From: an uncultured Oscillospiraceae bacterium
GTDB taxonomy: Bacteria; Bacillota; Clostridia; Oscillospirales; Oscillospiraceae
DNA: 64,000 nt
Assembly (NCBI GenBank): GCA_910588045.1
Contig: CAJUPS010000002.1
Span: forward strand, 1 to 64,000
Direction of reading: 5' to 3'
Made by a program: the position numbers and the translations under genes. The notes under the pieces were generated by a model that saw nothing but the letters and a program-made list of their open reading frames with translations, was not told the origin of the DNA and did not search any database. Positions 15,248-23,809 of the stretch are shown in pieces; the first letter of the stretch is position 1; each line of letters begins with the position of its first letter.

Positions 15248-17920
15248 ATGCACAAGTCATATGGCCTCAACGAAATAAGAGAAATGTTCCTGAAATTCTT
15301 TGAGAGCAAGGACCACCTCCGTCTCCCCAGCTTTTCCCTTATCCCGCAAAATGACGCCAGCCTGCTGTTAATTAACTCCGGCATGGCCCCCATGAAGCCC
15401 TACTTCACCGGCGAGGTGGAGCCCCCCCGCCACCGGGTGTGCACCTGCCAGAAGTGCATCCGCACCGGGGACATCGAAAACATCGGCAAGACCGCCCGCC
15501 ACGGCACGTATTTTGAGATGCTGGGCAACTTCTCCTTCGGAGACTACTTCAAGCGGGAGACCATCCACTGGTGCTGGGAGTTCCTGACCAGCCCGGAATG
15601 GCTGGGCCTGGAGCCCGACCGGCTGTATCCCTCCGTCTTCGCCGGAAATGAGACCACCCCCGCCGACGACGAGGCGTTCCGCATCTGGAATGAGGAGATC
15701 GGCATCCCCGCCGAGCGGATCTACAAGTTTGGCAAGGAGGACAACTTCTGGGAGCACGGCTCGGGCCCCTGCGGCCCCTGCTCGGAGATTTACTATGACC
15801 GGGGCGAGGAGTACGGCTGCGGCAAGCCGGGGTGCACGGTGGGGTGCGACTGCGACCGGTTTGTGGAGATTTGGAACAACGTCTTCTCCCAGTTCAACAA
15901 CGACGGCTGCGGCTGCTACTGCGAGCTCAAGCAGAAGAACATTGACGTGGGCGCGGGCCTGGAGCGCCTGGCCATCGCCAGCCAGAACGTGGCGTCCCTC
16001 TTCGATGTGGACACCATCATGAACATCACCAACAAGGTCAGCGAGATCACCGGGGCCAAGTACGAGCAGAGCCACAAAATCGACGTGAGCCTGCGGGTCA
16101 TCACCGACCACATCCGCTCCGCCACCATGATGATCTGCGACGGCGTGCTGCCCAGCAACGAGGGCCGGGGCTACGTGCTCCGCCGCCTCCTCCGCCGGGC
16201 CGCCCGGCACGGGAAGCTGCTGGGCGTGGAGCGCCCCTTCCTGTACGAGGTCTGCGCTACCGTCATCCAGGAAAACGAGGGCGCGTATCCCGACCTGCGG
16301 GAGAAGGAGAGCTATATCACCCGCGTCATCCGCATGGAGGAGGAGAGCTTCGCCAAGACCATCGACGGCGGCATGAAGATCTTTACCGAGATGCTGGACG
16401 GCCACAAGGCGAAGGGCGAGAAGATCTTCTCCGGCGCGGACGCCTTCAAGCTCTATGACACCTATGGCTTCCCCATCGACCTGACGGTGGAGATGGTGGA
16501 GGAGGAGGGCATGAGCGTCGATCAGGACGCCTTCAAGGCCCTCATGGAGGAGCAGCGCGTCCGGGCCCGGAAGGCCCGGGAGGCCCTGGGCGACCTGGGC
16601 TGGGCCGGTGTGGAGTTCGGCAAGGACGTGCCCTCTACCGAGTTTGTGGGGTATGACAATACCGCCATTGAGGGCGCCAAGGTGGTGGCCCTGGTGGTGG
16701 AGAACGAGCTGGCCGAGGTACTCATGAGCGGTGTGGAGGGCATTGTGGTCCTGGATAAGACGCCGTTCTACGCCGAGATGGGCGGCCAGGTGGCCGACCA
16801 TGGGACCCTGGGCAATGCCGGGTGCCAGTTTGCCGTCACCGATGTGCAGAAGAACAAGGGCGGTAAGTATATGCACTACGGCAAGCTGACCGCCGGGACC
16901 CTCAAGGTGGGCGATACCGTGACGGCGGCCATCGACGTGGAGCGCCGGGATGCCATCAAGCGGGCCCATACCGCCACCCATCTGCTGGACAAGGCCCTGC
17001 GCACCGTCCTGGGGGACCACGTCCACCAGGCGGGCTCCCTGGTGGAGGACGACTATCTGCGCTTCGACTTCACCCACTTTGCCGCCATGACGCCCCAGGA
17101 GCTGGGCGACGTGGCCCGGGAGGTCAGCGACGCCATCCTGGCGGGCTACCCGGTGGAGGCGAAAGAGATGCCCATCGAAGAGGCCAAGAAGACCGGAGCC
17201 ATCGCCCTGTTCAGCGAGAAGTACGGCGACGTGGTCCGGGTGGTGAACGTGGGCGGCGGGTACTCCGTGGAGTTCTGCGGCGGCACCCACCTGGACAACT
17301 CCGCCAAGGCGGGCGTGTTCCACATCGAGAGCGAGTTCTCCGTGGCCTCCGGCGTGCGGCGCATCGAGGCCGTCACCGGCAAGCGGGCCCTGGAGGAGAT
17401 GAACCGGTTCCAGGATATGCTCTTCCAGGCCGCCGCCGCGCTGAAAGTAAAGCCCGTGGATCTCAAGGAGAAGGCCGGGCAGATGGTGGCCGAGGCCAGG
17501 GAGCTGCGCCAGACCATCGAGAAGCTGAAGGCCAAGGAGTTCGTCAGCGAGGCGGACCAGTTCCTCATGAGCGCCAAGGCCGTAAAGGGCCTGAAGGTAT
17601 TCTCCATGTCCCGCAGCGGCATGAGCGCCGACGACATGCGGAAGATGGGCGACTTCCTCCGGGACAAGGAGCCCAAGGTCGCAGCCCTGCTGGCGAGCGT
17701 CAACGAGGAGAAGATCACCTTCCTGGCCGTCTGCGGCAAGGAGGCCGTGGCCCGGGGCATCAAGGCCGGGGACATCATCAGGACCATTGCCCCCATCTGC
17801 GGCGGGAAGGGCGGCGGCAAGCCCGATTCCGCCATGGGCGGCGGCAGCGATTTGCTCAAGCTGGATAACGCGCTGGCGGCGCTGGACGACTTTGTGGACG
17901 AGAGGGTAAAGGAACTGTGA
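15248..17920 (+). CDS. alaS: Alanine-tRNA ligase
   Basis: Charges tRNA-Ala with alanine and edits mischarged Ser and Gly. The class II catalytic core starts MHKSYGLNEIREMFLKFFES and includes RHGTYFEMLGNFSFGDY and GPCGPCSEIYYD. The editing domain has the zinc motifs HTATHLLD (near 573) and CGGTHLD (near 677), and the C-Ala region is at the end. The 890-aa length is usual. The ATG follows AAAAAGGAGAG. Its stop overlaps a GTG start of the next gene. The alanine T-box that would be expected directly in front lies 1.3 kb upstream. Confidence 0.98.
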   Translation: MHKSYGLNEIREMFLKFFESKDHLRLPSFSLIPQNDASLLLINSGMAPMKPYFTGEVEPPRHRVCTCQKCIRTGDIENIGKTARHGTYFEMLGNFSFGDYFKRETIHWCWEFLTSPEWLGLEPDRLYPSVFAGNETTPADDEAFRIWNEEIGIPAERIYKFGKEDNFWEHGSGPCGPCSEIYYDRGEEYGCGKPGCTVGCDCDRFVEIWNNVFSQFNNDGCGCYCELKQKNIDVGAGLERLAIASQNVASLFDVDTIMNITNKVSEITGAKYEQSHKIDVSLRVITDHIRSATMMICDGVLPSNEGRGYVLRRLLRRAARHGKLLGVERPFLYEVCATVIQENEGAYPDLREKESYITRVIRMEEESFAKTIDGGMKIFTEMLDGHKAKGEKIFSGADAFKLYDTYGFPIDLTVEMVEEEGMSVDQDAFKALMEEQRVRARKAREALGDLGWAGVEFGKDVPSTEFVGYDNTAIEGAKVVALVVENELAEVLMSGVEGIVVLDKTPFYAEMGGQVADHGTLGNAGCQFAVTDVQKNKGGKYMHYGKLTAGTLKVGDTVTAAIDVERRDAIKRAHTATHLLDKALRTVLGDHVHQAGSLVEDDYLRFDFTHFAAMTPQELGDVAREVSDAILAGYPVEAKEMPIEEAKKTGAIALFSEKYGDVVRVVNVGGGYSVEFCGGTHLDNSAKAGVFHIESEFSVASGVRRIEAVTGKRALEEMNRFQDMLFQAAAALKVKPVDLKEKAGQMVAEARELRQTIEKLKAKEFVSEADQFLMSAKAVKGLKVFSMSRSGMSADDMRKMGDFLRDKEPKVAALLASVNEEKITFLAVCGKEAVARGIKAGDIIRTIAPICGGKGGGKPDSAMGGGSDLLKLDNALAALDDFVDERVKEL

Positions 17921-18456
17921 CGAGAGATGATCTGAAGACGTTCCGGTCGCTGGAGATTGACTTTGACAGTATCGGGCTGGACTGGGGAGGGGAACTGGTC
18001 CCCTATTTCTGCACCCCGGTGGGAGCGGAGGAAGTGGGGTCCATTGGCTGTGACGGCATTCAATTTGTCCTCCTGCCGGGGGATGAGAGGGTGTTCTGCG
18101 TGGACCCGTCCATGGGGGATGTGGGGACCTATGTTCTGCCGGTGGGGAGAGACCTCCGGGAGTTTCTGTCCTTTGTCCTCTACTGCAAGGATGCCAATCC
18201 ACTGAGCCAGATCTACTTTCTGACAGAGGAACGCTTTCGGAATTTTGCGGAGGATGAAGCGGAGGCGCGCGAAAGTGGGGAGCTTGAGGAGCTTTTCCAG
18301 GCCAAGGATGCGGCGCTGGCGGTCGTTGCGGAGACCTTTGGCATTGCTCCTGCGGAGCCTTACCATAGAGTGAAGGCCCTGCAAGCGGCATTCGATCCCG
18401 CTATTCTGAAATTTTCCGATGAATACTACGACACGCTCGGCATTGAGCGCCCATAA
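17917..18456 (+). CDS. Hypothetical protein, possibly SUKH/SMI1-KNR4-like
   Basis: A 179-aa soluble acidic protein not clearly recognised. The middle part (about 40-100: DGIQFVLLPGDERVFCVDPS, then DLREFLSFVLYC) resembles the SUKH/SMI1-KNR4 fold, a weak impression only. The GTG start overlaps the alaS stop (GTGA), so it is translationally coupled to alaS. Members of the SUKH group often act as immunity or protein-interaction modules, but nothing nearby looks like a toxin partner. Confidence 0.65.
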   Translation: MTRDDLKTFRSLEIDFDSIGLDWGGELVPYFCTPVGAEEVGSIGCDGIQFVLLPGDERVFCVDPSMGDVGTYVLPVGRDLREFLSFVLYCKDANPLSQIYFLTEERFRNFAEDEAEARESGELEELFQAKDAALAVVAETFGIAPAEPYHRVKALQAAFDPAILKFSDEYYDTLGIERP

Positions 18457-18470
18457 AAAGGAGGCACCCC

Positions 18471-18800
18471 ATGCTAATTGATTTTTCCAAGATGGAGGAA
18501 CAGGTCATCCCCGGCTTTCTTGGCGGGGAGGGCACGTTCCACGCCAGAATGCGGGTGGACGAGCTGGGCAAGATCATGCGCGGTGCGCTGGAGCCCGGTT
18601 CCTCCATCGGACTGCACACCCACGACACCAGCAGCGAGATCATCTATATCCTGGCGGGGAGGGGGAAGGTGCTTTACGACGGCGAATATATCCCCCTCGC
18701 CGCCGGGAGCTGCCACTACTGCCCCAAGGGCCACGCCCACAGTCTCATTAACGACAGCGATGCACTCCTGGAGTTTTTCGCCGTCGTGCCGGTACAATAA
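18471..18800 (+). CDS. Cupin-domain protein
   Basis: Small (109 aa) single-domain cupin. The metal-binding motifs are visible: LEPGSSIGLHTHDTSSEI (His-X-His followed by Glu) and CHYCPKGHAHSLIN (second motif His). Such proteins bind a metal ion and often act as sugar isomerases, dioxygenases or ligand sensors; the substrate cannot be told from sequence. The ATG follows AAAAGGAGGC. It lies 14 bp after the preceding gene and 16 bp before the HIT gene. Confidence 0.88.
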   Translation: MLIDFSKMEEQVIPGFLGGEGTFHARMRVDELGKIMRGALEPGSSIGLHTHDTSSEIIYILAGRGKVLYDGEYIPLAAGSCHYCPKGHAHSLINDSDALLEFFAVVPVQ

Positions 18801-18816
18801 GAGAGGAGGAACACCT

Positions 18817-19161
18817 ATGTCTGACTGCCTATTCTGCAAGATCATTGCCGGGGAGATTCCCAGCAAAAAAGTCTATGAGGACGATCTGTGCTACGCCTTC
18901 TATGACATCAACCCTCAGGCGCCCACCCATTTCCTGGTAGTGCCGAAGGAGCACATCCAGTCCGTCTCCGCCGTGACGGAGGAGAACGCTCCCGTTGTGG
19001 GACACATCGTCACTGTGATTGCCAAGCTGGCGGAGGAACTGGGCTTTGCGGGCCCCGGCTACCGGGTGGTGTCCAACATCGGCGAGGCGGGGCAGCAGAG
19101 CGTGCCCCATTTGCACTTCCACGTCCTGGCAGGGAGGGACATGACCTGGCCTCCGGGTTAA
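18817..19161 (+). CDS. HIT-family nucleotide hydrolase (HinT-like)
   Basis: Histidine-triad phosphoramidase or nucleotide hydrolase, 114 aa. It starts MSDCLFCKIIAGEIPSKKVY, has a CxxC near the N-terminus, and closes with the triad HLHFHVLAGRDM. The ATG at 18817 was chosen because GAGAGGAGG precedes it; the frame is open further upstream without homology. A strong terminator follows. Confidence 0.95.
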   Translation: MSDCLFCKIIAGEIPSKKVYEDDLCYAFYDINPQAPTHFLVVPKEHIQSVSAVTEENAPVVGHIVTVIAKLAEELGFAGPGYRVVSNIGEAGQQSVPHLHFHVLAGRDMTWPPG

Positions 19162-19172
19162 AAGTTCAGGCG

Positions 19173-19205
19173 GAGGCCCCGGCGGATTTTCCGCCGGGGC
19201 CTCTT
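19173..19205 (+). terminator. Terminator after the HIT gene
   Basis: A perfect 14-bp stem (19173-19186 with 19190-19203) with a TTT loop. It ends the alaS-HIT group and abuts the next promoter. Confidence 0.75.
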
Positions 19206-19232
19206 GACATTGCAGTGGAACTCTGCTATACT
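19204..19232 (+). promoter_or_regulatory. Promoter of the tetR gene
   Basis: TTGACA at 19204-19209, a 17-bp spacer and TATACT at 19227-19232. Confidence 0.8.
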
Positions 19233-19236
19233 CCAA

Positions 19237-19259
19237 ACATACCAAGAGAATGTATTTGG
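19237..19259 (+). promoter_or_regulatory. Candidate TetR operator, site 1
   Basis: The half-elements ACATACC and GAATGTATTTGG are separated by 4 nt, just downstream of the tetR -10 box. The same two elements recur in inverse orientation at 19958-19985 in front of the transporter gene. Confidence 0.5.
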
Positions 19260-19277
19260 GCAACAGGGGGCGAGACC

Positions 19278-19925
19278 GTGGCGCGGAACAAGTACCCGGA
19301 GGAGACGGTAGAGAAGATTTTGACGGCCGCCAGGAAGCTCTTTCTGGAGAAAGGGTACGAAAAGACCACCATCCAGGACATCGTGGACCAGCTGGGCGGG
19401 CTGACCAAGGGAGCGGTGTACCACCACTTCAAGTCCAAAGAGGAGATCATGAACGCCCTCACCACAAAAATGTTCTTTGACAACAACCCCTTCGATAAGG
19501 TGCGGGGGAGGAAGGACCTCACCGGCCTGGAGAAGATGAAGGAGGTCGTCCGCTTCACCCAGGAGCCGGATTGGTCCAGCCTCAGCCGTCAGAGTATGCC
19601 GCTGCTGAAAAATCCCCAGATGCTGGCCACGATCATCGAAGAGAACCAGACCATTGCCACGCCCCTCTGGCTGGAGCTGATCGAGGAGGGGATGGCGGAC
19701 GGCTCCATCCGCACAGAGTATCCCCGGGAGGCGGCGGAGCTGCTAACGCTGTTGGACACGCTGTGGATGGCCCCCACGATTTTTCCGGCCACCCGGGACG
19801 AGGTGCTGCACAAGTTCCGCTGCGCGGGGAAGATCTTTGCGGACCTGGGGATCCCGCTCATCGACGAGGAAATGCTGGAGCTGGCGGACAAGTATTTCCA
19901 GCTCCTCCCGCCGGAGTTGATGTAG
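19278..19925 (+). CDS. TetR/AcrR-family transcriptional regulator
   Basis: A 215-aa repressor. The N-terminal HTH reads EKILTAARKLFLEKGYEKTT then the recognition helix region LTKGAVYHHFKSKEEI; the C-terminal ligand-binding part (about 60-200) is unspecific. The GTG start at 19278 gives MARNKYPEE and has AGGGGG upstream; the frame is open before it, but the promoter -10 lies there. It is followed by an MFS exporter with a shared operator-like sequence, so it probably represses itself and the exporter until an inducer binds. Confidence 0.9.
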   Translation: MARNKYPEETVEKILTAARKLFLEKGYEKTTIQDIVDQLGGLTKGAVYHHFKSKEEIMNALTTKMFFDNNPFDKVRGRKDLTGLEKMKEVVRFTQEPDWSSLSRQSMPLLKNPQMLATIIEENQTIATPLWLELIEEGMADGSIRTEYPREAAELLTLLDTLWMAPTIFPATRDEVLHKFRCAGKIFADLGIPLIDEEMLELADKYFQLLPPELM

Positions 19926-19955
19926 AGAAAGCCGCTTTTCCGGCGGCTTTTCTCT
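19924..19955 (+). terminator. Hairpin after tetR
   Basis: AGAGAAAGCCGC pairs with GGCGGCTTTTCTCT around a short loop, at the tetR stop codon. It may be a terminator or attenuator ahead of the exporter gene. Confidence 0.6.
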
Positions 19956-19957
19956 GG

Positions 19958-19985
19958 CCAAAATACATTCGTTCGGTAGGTATGT
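19958..19985. promoter_or_regulatory. Candidate TetR operator, site 2
   Basis: The reverse complement carries ACATACC, 8 nt, then GAATGTATTTTGG: the same elements as site 1 with wider spacing. It ends 2 bp before the AAGGAGG ribosome binding site of the exporter. Confidence 0.5.
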
Positions 19986-19998
19986 AAAGGAGGAAATG

Positions 19999-21237
19999 AT
20001 GGAACAACAAGAAAGAAGGGGAGAGAAGCTCCTCACCCGAAATTTTACCCTTTTGCTCCTGGGGCAGGTGTTCTCCCTGCTGGGCAACGGGGCGCTGCGG
20101 TTCGCGCTGTCCATGTACGTGCTGGAGAAGACCGGCTCGGCGGCGGTGTTCGGGACGCTGCTGGCGGTGAGCATGGTGCCCACCATCCTGCTGACGCCCT
20201 TCGGCGGGGTGCTGGCGGACCGGATCGACCGGAGGAAAATCATGGTGGGGCTGGATCTGACCTCCGGGGTGGCCGTGCTGGCAGCGGCGGCGGCCTTCGC
20301 GGACGGCCGGGGCATCGCCGTGACGGCGGCGCTGCTGATGGTTCTCTCTATCCTGGGGGCTTTTGAGTCGCCCACGGTTCAGGCGTGTGTGCCGCAGATG
20401 CTCAGCGGGGAGAACGTGCTGAGAGGCAACGCGGCGGTGAATCAGGTGGCGGCCATCTCAGGGCTGGTGACGCCTTTCCTGGGGAGCCTGCTCTATACCG
20501 CCTGTGGCGTCCGGCCTGTGCTGGCGGGGGCGGGAATCTGCTTCCTGCTGACGGCGGCCCTGGAATGCTTTATTAGACTGCCGAAGACAGCGCGGGTCCA
20601 GGGACAGCGGTTGGGGGACGTCCTCCGGGAGGATCTGCTGGGCAGCGCCCGCTTTTTGGTAAGAGAGCGGCGGGAGGTACTGGAATTGCTGCTATTTTCC
20701 GCCGTGGTGGGGGCGCTGATTTCCGGTGCGGCTATCGTGGGACTGCCATACCTCATCCGCACCAGCCTGGGTCTATCCGCGCAGCTATACGGTGCGGCAG
20801 AGAGCGCTATGGGACTGGCGGCCCTGCTGGGCGGGGCGGCAGCGGGTCTCCTGGCGGTACGCCTGCCCTTCCGGCAAATCAACTGGCTGGTGGCGGGGGT
20901 TGGCCTGTGCGCCTTGCTGGGCGGCGTGGCGTTGGCCGTGCCGGTGGGAGCGATGGGGCAGTACGGAGCATTGGTCATCCTGTTTTGCATCGCACAGGCG
21001 ATGGCCTGCACCTTCTCTATCTTTGCTGTCTCTGCCATCCAGCAGAGGACGCCGGAGCACATGACCGGAAAGGTCATGGCCTGCGTCTCTGCAATCTCTA
21101 TGTGCGCCCAGCCCCTGGGACAGCTGGCCTACGGGCTGTGGTTCGATATATCTCCCGGCTGGTTGGTGCTGGTAGTGAGCGGGGTTTCCATATTTGCTCT
21201 GGGAGTCGGTTCGCGGAGGCTGTTCAAGAAATGGTAG
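19999..21237 (+). CDS. MFS-family multidrug efflux transporter
   Basis: A 412-aa major facilitator with about 12 hydrophobic helices. The loop between helices 2 and 3 carries the MFS signature GGVLADRIDRRKIMVG. QVFSLLGNGALRFALSMYVLEKTG is typical of drug/macrolide-type exporters of Firmicutes. Two ATGs overlap (19996 and 19999); the second leaves better spacing from AAGGAGG at 19987-19993. Its TetR neighbour suggests inducible efflux of a toxic compound. The substrate is unknown. Confidence 0.9.
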   Translation: MEQQERRGEKLLTRNFTLLLLGQVFSLLGNGALRFALSMYVLEKTGSAAVFGTLLAVSMVPTILLTPFGGVLADRIDRRKIMVGLDLTSGVAVLAAAAAFADGRGIAVTAALLMVLSILGAFESPTVQACVPQMLSGENVLRGNAAVNQVAAISGLVTPFLGSLLYTACGVRPVLAGAGICFLLTAALECFIRLPKTARVQGQRLGDVLREDLLGSARFLVRERREVLELLLFSAVVGALISGAAIVGLPYLIRTSLGLSAQLYGAAESAMGLAALLGGAAAGLLAVRLPFRQINWLVAGVGLCALLGGVALAVPVGAMGQYGALVILFCIAQAMACTFSIFAVSAIQQRTPEHMTGKVMACVSAISMCAQPLGQLAYGLWFDISPGWLVLVVSGVSIFALGVGSRRLFKKW

Positions 21238-21312
21238 GAGATACCTGATTGAAATTGTTTTTCTGAAAAGTTGCACGTGCCTGTGCAATTTTTCTCCCTT
21301 TGGTGTAAGGGA

Positions 21313-21335
21313 AACCACCGGCTTAGCCGGTGGTT
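21313..21335. terminator. Bidirectional terminator between convergent genes
   Basis: A perfect 10-bp stem AACCACCGGC/GCCGGTGGTT with loop TTA, located between the exporter (plus) and the peptidase (minus). Confidence 0.7.
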
Positions 21336-21378
21336 ATGACTCCCATCAAAAAAGCTGCGCACGGCCTGCCGCAGGATT

Positions 21379-22626
21379 TTACCGCCCAGCCATAAACGCC
21401 TCAATCTCCTCCACGCTGCGGGGGATCGTGGCGGAGAGGTTCTCACAGCCGTCCTCTGTCACCAGACAGTTGTCCTCCAGACGGAAGCCAATGCCCCACT
21501 CCTCAACGTAGATGCCCACGTCCACGCAGAACACCATCCCCGCCGCTACGGGCCGTGTCATGTCCACCTGGTCGTGGACGTCCCAGCCTACGTGGTGGGC
21601 CCCGCCGTGCCACATGTATTTCTCCGGGGCCTCGTCCGCCCCCAGCAGGCCGATCTCCCGCAGCAAACCGCCGCAGTATTGGTGGCAGAGCCGATCCACG
21701 TCCGCCATAGGCATCCCGGGCTTGATGATAGAGAACATGTGCTGGGAGGTCCGATAGGCGCACTCGTAGAGCTGCCGCTGCTTGGGGGAGAACTTCCCGT
21801 TGCAGGGCCAGCCCCGGGACACGTCGGTGCACAGCCCGTCCCAGGCCGCACCCACGTCGTTCAGGACCATGTCCCCATCCCTCGCCTGACCGGTGTAGCT
21901 GTAGTAGTGGATGCAGAAATTGTTTTCCCCCGCCGCGATGATGGAGGGGAAGGCTGGGACCAGCACGCCCCGGTCCGCCAGGGCGTGGTCAAAGACGGCC
22001 TTGTACTGGTACTCGTACATCCCGGGCCGGGAGGCGCGCATCATGGCCTCAATGCCCGCACGGGTGACCGTCATGGCTCTCCGCATGGCCTCGATCTCAC
22101 AGGGGGCCTTGATGGTTCGCTGGGCGCAGAGCTGGCCGTGGCAATTCTCCACGCGCAGGAAGGGATATTCCGCCCTGGCGGCGAAGCGGTAAGCCTCCGT
22201 GTCCGGGTCCTCCCGGTTCTTCTTCCAGAGGTCCAGCACCAGCGTCCGGAAGCGCCCGGACATGGCCAGCGCGTGGAAGGCGGCATCGAACCGCTCTACC
22301 GGCAGAACTCGCTCCACGCCGCTGCGCTCCGTGATCTCCTGCGGCGATAGCCGCCGCCCTGTCCAGCGCTCCGCCAGGGGGTCCGGAGGCAGGGCGAAGA
22401 CGGTTTCCTCCACGCCGCCGTCCGTCTTCCCGGCCAGCAGGACGAAGTCGTGGACCTCCGCCCCGTCCAGGCCGGTGAGGTAGGCGAAATTCCGGTTGGC
22501 GAAGTAGGGGTACTCCGCATCCGCCGACTGCGGGAGCACCCGCCCGGCGAAGCAGGCGAACAGGCTGCCCTCCGGCAGAGTATCATACAGCGTGCGCCTG
22601 TTCTTTTCAAAAAAACTGCGTTCCAT
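21379..22626 (-). CDS. M24-family aminopeptidase P-like metallopeptidase
   Basis: A 415-aa Xaa-Pro aminopeptidase-type enzyme. The N-terminal creatinase/AMP_N domain (about 1-150) contains the start MERSFFEKNRRTLYDTLPEG and YFANRNFAYLTGLDG. The catalytic pita-bread domain carries metal ligands in NDVGAAWDGLCTDVSRGWP (two Asp), HHVGWDVHD (His), and Glu residues in the WGIGFRLEDNCLVTEDG region. It likely removes N-terminal residues before proline from peptides in the cytoplasm. The ATG at 22626 follows AAAGGAACGG. Confidence 0.93.
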   Translation of the reverse strand: MERSFFEKNRRTLYDTLPEGSLFACFAGRVLPQSADAEYPYFANRNFAYLTGLDGAEVHDFVLLAGKTDGGVEETVFALPPDPLAERWTGRRLSPQEITERSGVERVLPVERFDAAFHALAMSGRFRTLVLDLWKKNREDPDTEAYRFAARAEYPFLRVENCHGQLCAQRTIKAPCEIEAMRRAMTVTRAGIEAMMRASRPGMYEYQYKAVFDHALADRGVLVPAFPSIIAAGENNFCIHYYSYTGQARDGDMVLNDVGAAWDGLCTDVSRGWPCNGKFSPKQRQLYECAYRTSQHMFSIIKPGMPMADVDRLCHQYCGGLLREIGLLGADEAPEKYMWHGGAHHVGWDVHDQVDMTRPVAAGMVFCVDVGIYVEEWGIGFRLEDNCLVTEDGCENLSATIPRSVEEIEAFMAGR

Positions 22627-22659
22627 TGTTCCGTTCCTTTCTTTTTCTCGAGGGCTGGC

Positions 22660-23622
22660 CTATAGCATAAACTGTACCGCGCAGAACGCCGCATAGACGG
22701 CCAGCAGGGTGATTCCCTGCGCCCTGGACAGCTTCCCGCGCACCAGCGCCGGCAGCGTCAGCAGCAGCATCACCAGAAACATCACTGGCAGCTCCAGCAC
22801 CAGGGAGGCGTTGTGGCCCGCGATGGCGGCGCTCTGAGGGACGACGAAGGGGGCCAGGGTCACCGATACGCCGGAGACCAGCACGAGGTTGAACAGGTTC
22901 GCCCCCACGATATTTCCCAGGGAGAGGCTGCCGTGGCCCTTCACCAGAGAGGTGACAGCGGTGACCAGCTCCGGCAGGGAGGTGCCCAGGGCGATGAAGG
23001 TCAGCGCGATGACGGACTCCGGCACGCCCAGCCCCTGGGCAATCAGAATGCCGTTGTCCACCAGCAGGTTGGCCCCCAAGGCGATCAGCGCCGCGCCAAG
23101 GGCCAGCAGGCCCGCGTCCCTGGCGGTGGAGCCCTCCGCAGCTTCTCCGCTCCCTCCCGCCGGGGCGGCGGCGTTCCTGATCTGGCAGATGGTAACGACC
23201 ATGTAGAGCACAAAGATGGCCAGCAGGACGAGGCCCACCGGGCGGCTGAAATAGCCGGTGGTATAGGCGACGCCCGCGTAGAGAGCCGCTGCGGCAAAAA
23301 AGAAGAGCACCGGGACCCGCAGCGTCTTAGGGTCCACCTTCCCGGGGCGGACGGCGATGGTGATGGCGGCGATCAGCGCCGCGTTGCAGATGACCGAGCC
23401 GATGGCGTTGCCGTAGGCGATCTCCCCGTGACCCTCCAGGGCGGAGGTCGTGGACACCATCACCTCCGGAAGGGTCGTACCGATGGAAACCACCGTGGCC
23501 CCGATGAGCAGCTCCGGCAGATGGAACCGGTGGGCGATGTTGACCGCGCCGTCTACAAACCAGTCGCCTCCCTTGATGAGGCAAACCAGGCCGATAGTAA
23601 ACAAAATCACTGGTACAAGCAT
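22660..23622 (-). CDS. Calcium/sodium antiporter (CaCA family)
   Basis: A 320-aa membrane protein with about ten helices in two inverted halves. Each half carries the ion-binding alpha repeat: SIGTTLPEVMVSTTSALEG then GNAIGSVICN, and ALGTSLPELVTAVTSLVKG then GNIVGANLFN. This is the YrbG-type Ca2+/Na+ (or H+) exchanger layout. It lies 33 bp upstream of the M24 peptidase gene on the same strand. The ATG at 23622 follows AGGAGAGAG. Confidence 0.93.
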   Translation of the reverse strand: MLVPVILFTIGLVCLIKGGDWFVDGAVNIAHRFHLPELLIGATVVSIGTTLPEVMVSTTSALEGHGEIAYGNAIGSVICNAALIAAITIAVRPGKVDPKTLRVPVLFFFAAAALYAGVAYTTGYFSRPVGLVLLAIFVLYMVVTICQIRNAAAPAGGSGEAAEGSTARDAGLLALGAALIALGANLLVDNGILIAQGLGVPESVIALTFIALGTSLPELVTAVTSLVKGHGSLSLGNIVGANLFNLVLVSGVSVTLAPFVVPQSAAIAGHNASLVLELPVMFLVMLLLTLPALVRGKLSRAQGITLLAVYAAFCAVQFML

Positions 23623-23809
23623 TTTCTCTCTCCTCTCTTGTGCAGGCCGGGCCTGCGGAAGTCAGTATACCACTTTCCGGAAAACCTGTCCAGAAAATTT
23701 TCTTCTGCTAATATGTCCGCCCAGACGGCCCGGCATTCCGTATATCTTTTCAAAAAAGCGGCACTACTATGGAGGACCTATCAAATCCATGAGCACAGGA
23801 GAGTATCAC

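Noticed and set aside
15368..18391. Very long minus-strand open frame opposite alaS
   Set aside because: It is a shadow of high-GC coding DNA; alaS on the plus strand has full family motifs and a ribosome binding site.
23450..23809. N-terminal extension of lactate dehydrogenase
   Set aside because: The upstream frame is the antiporter gene read antisense; the Rossmann fold begins right after the ATG at 23810.
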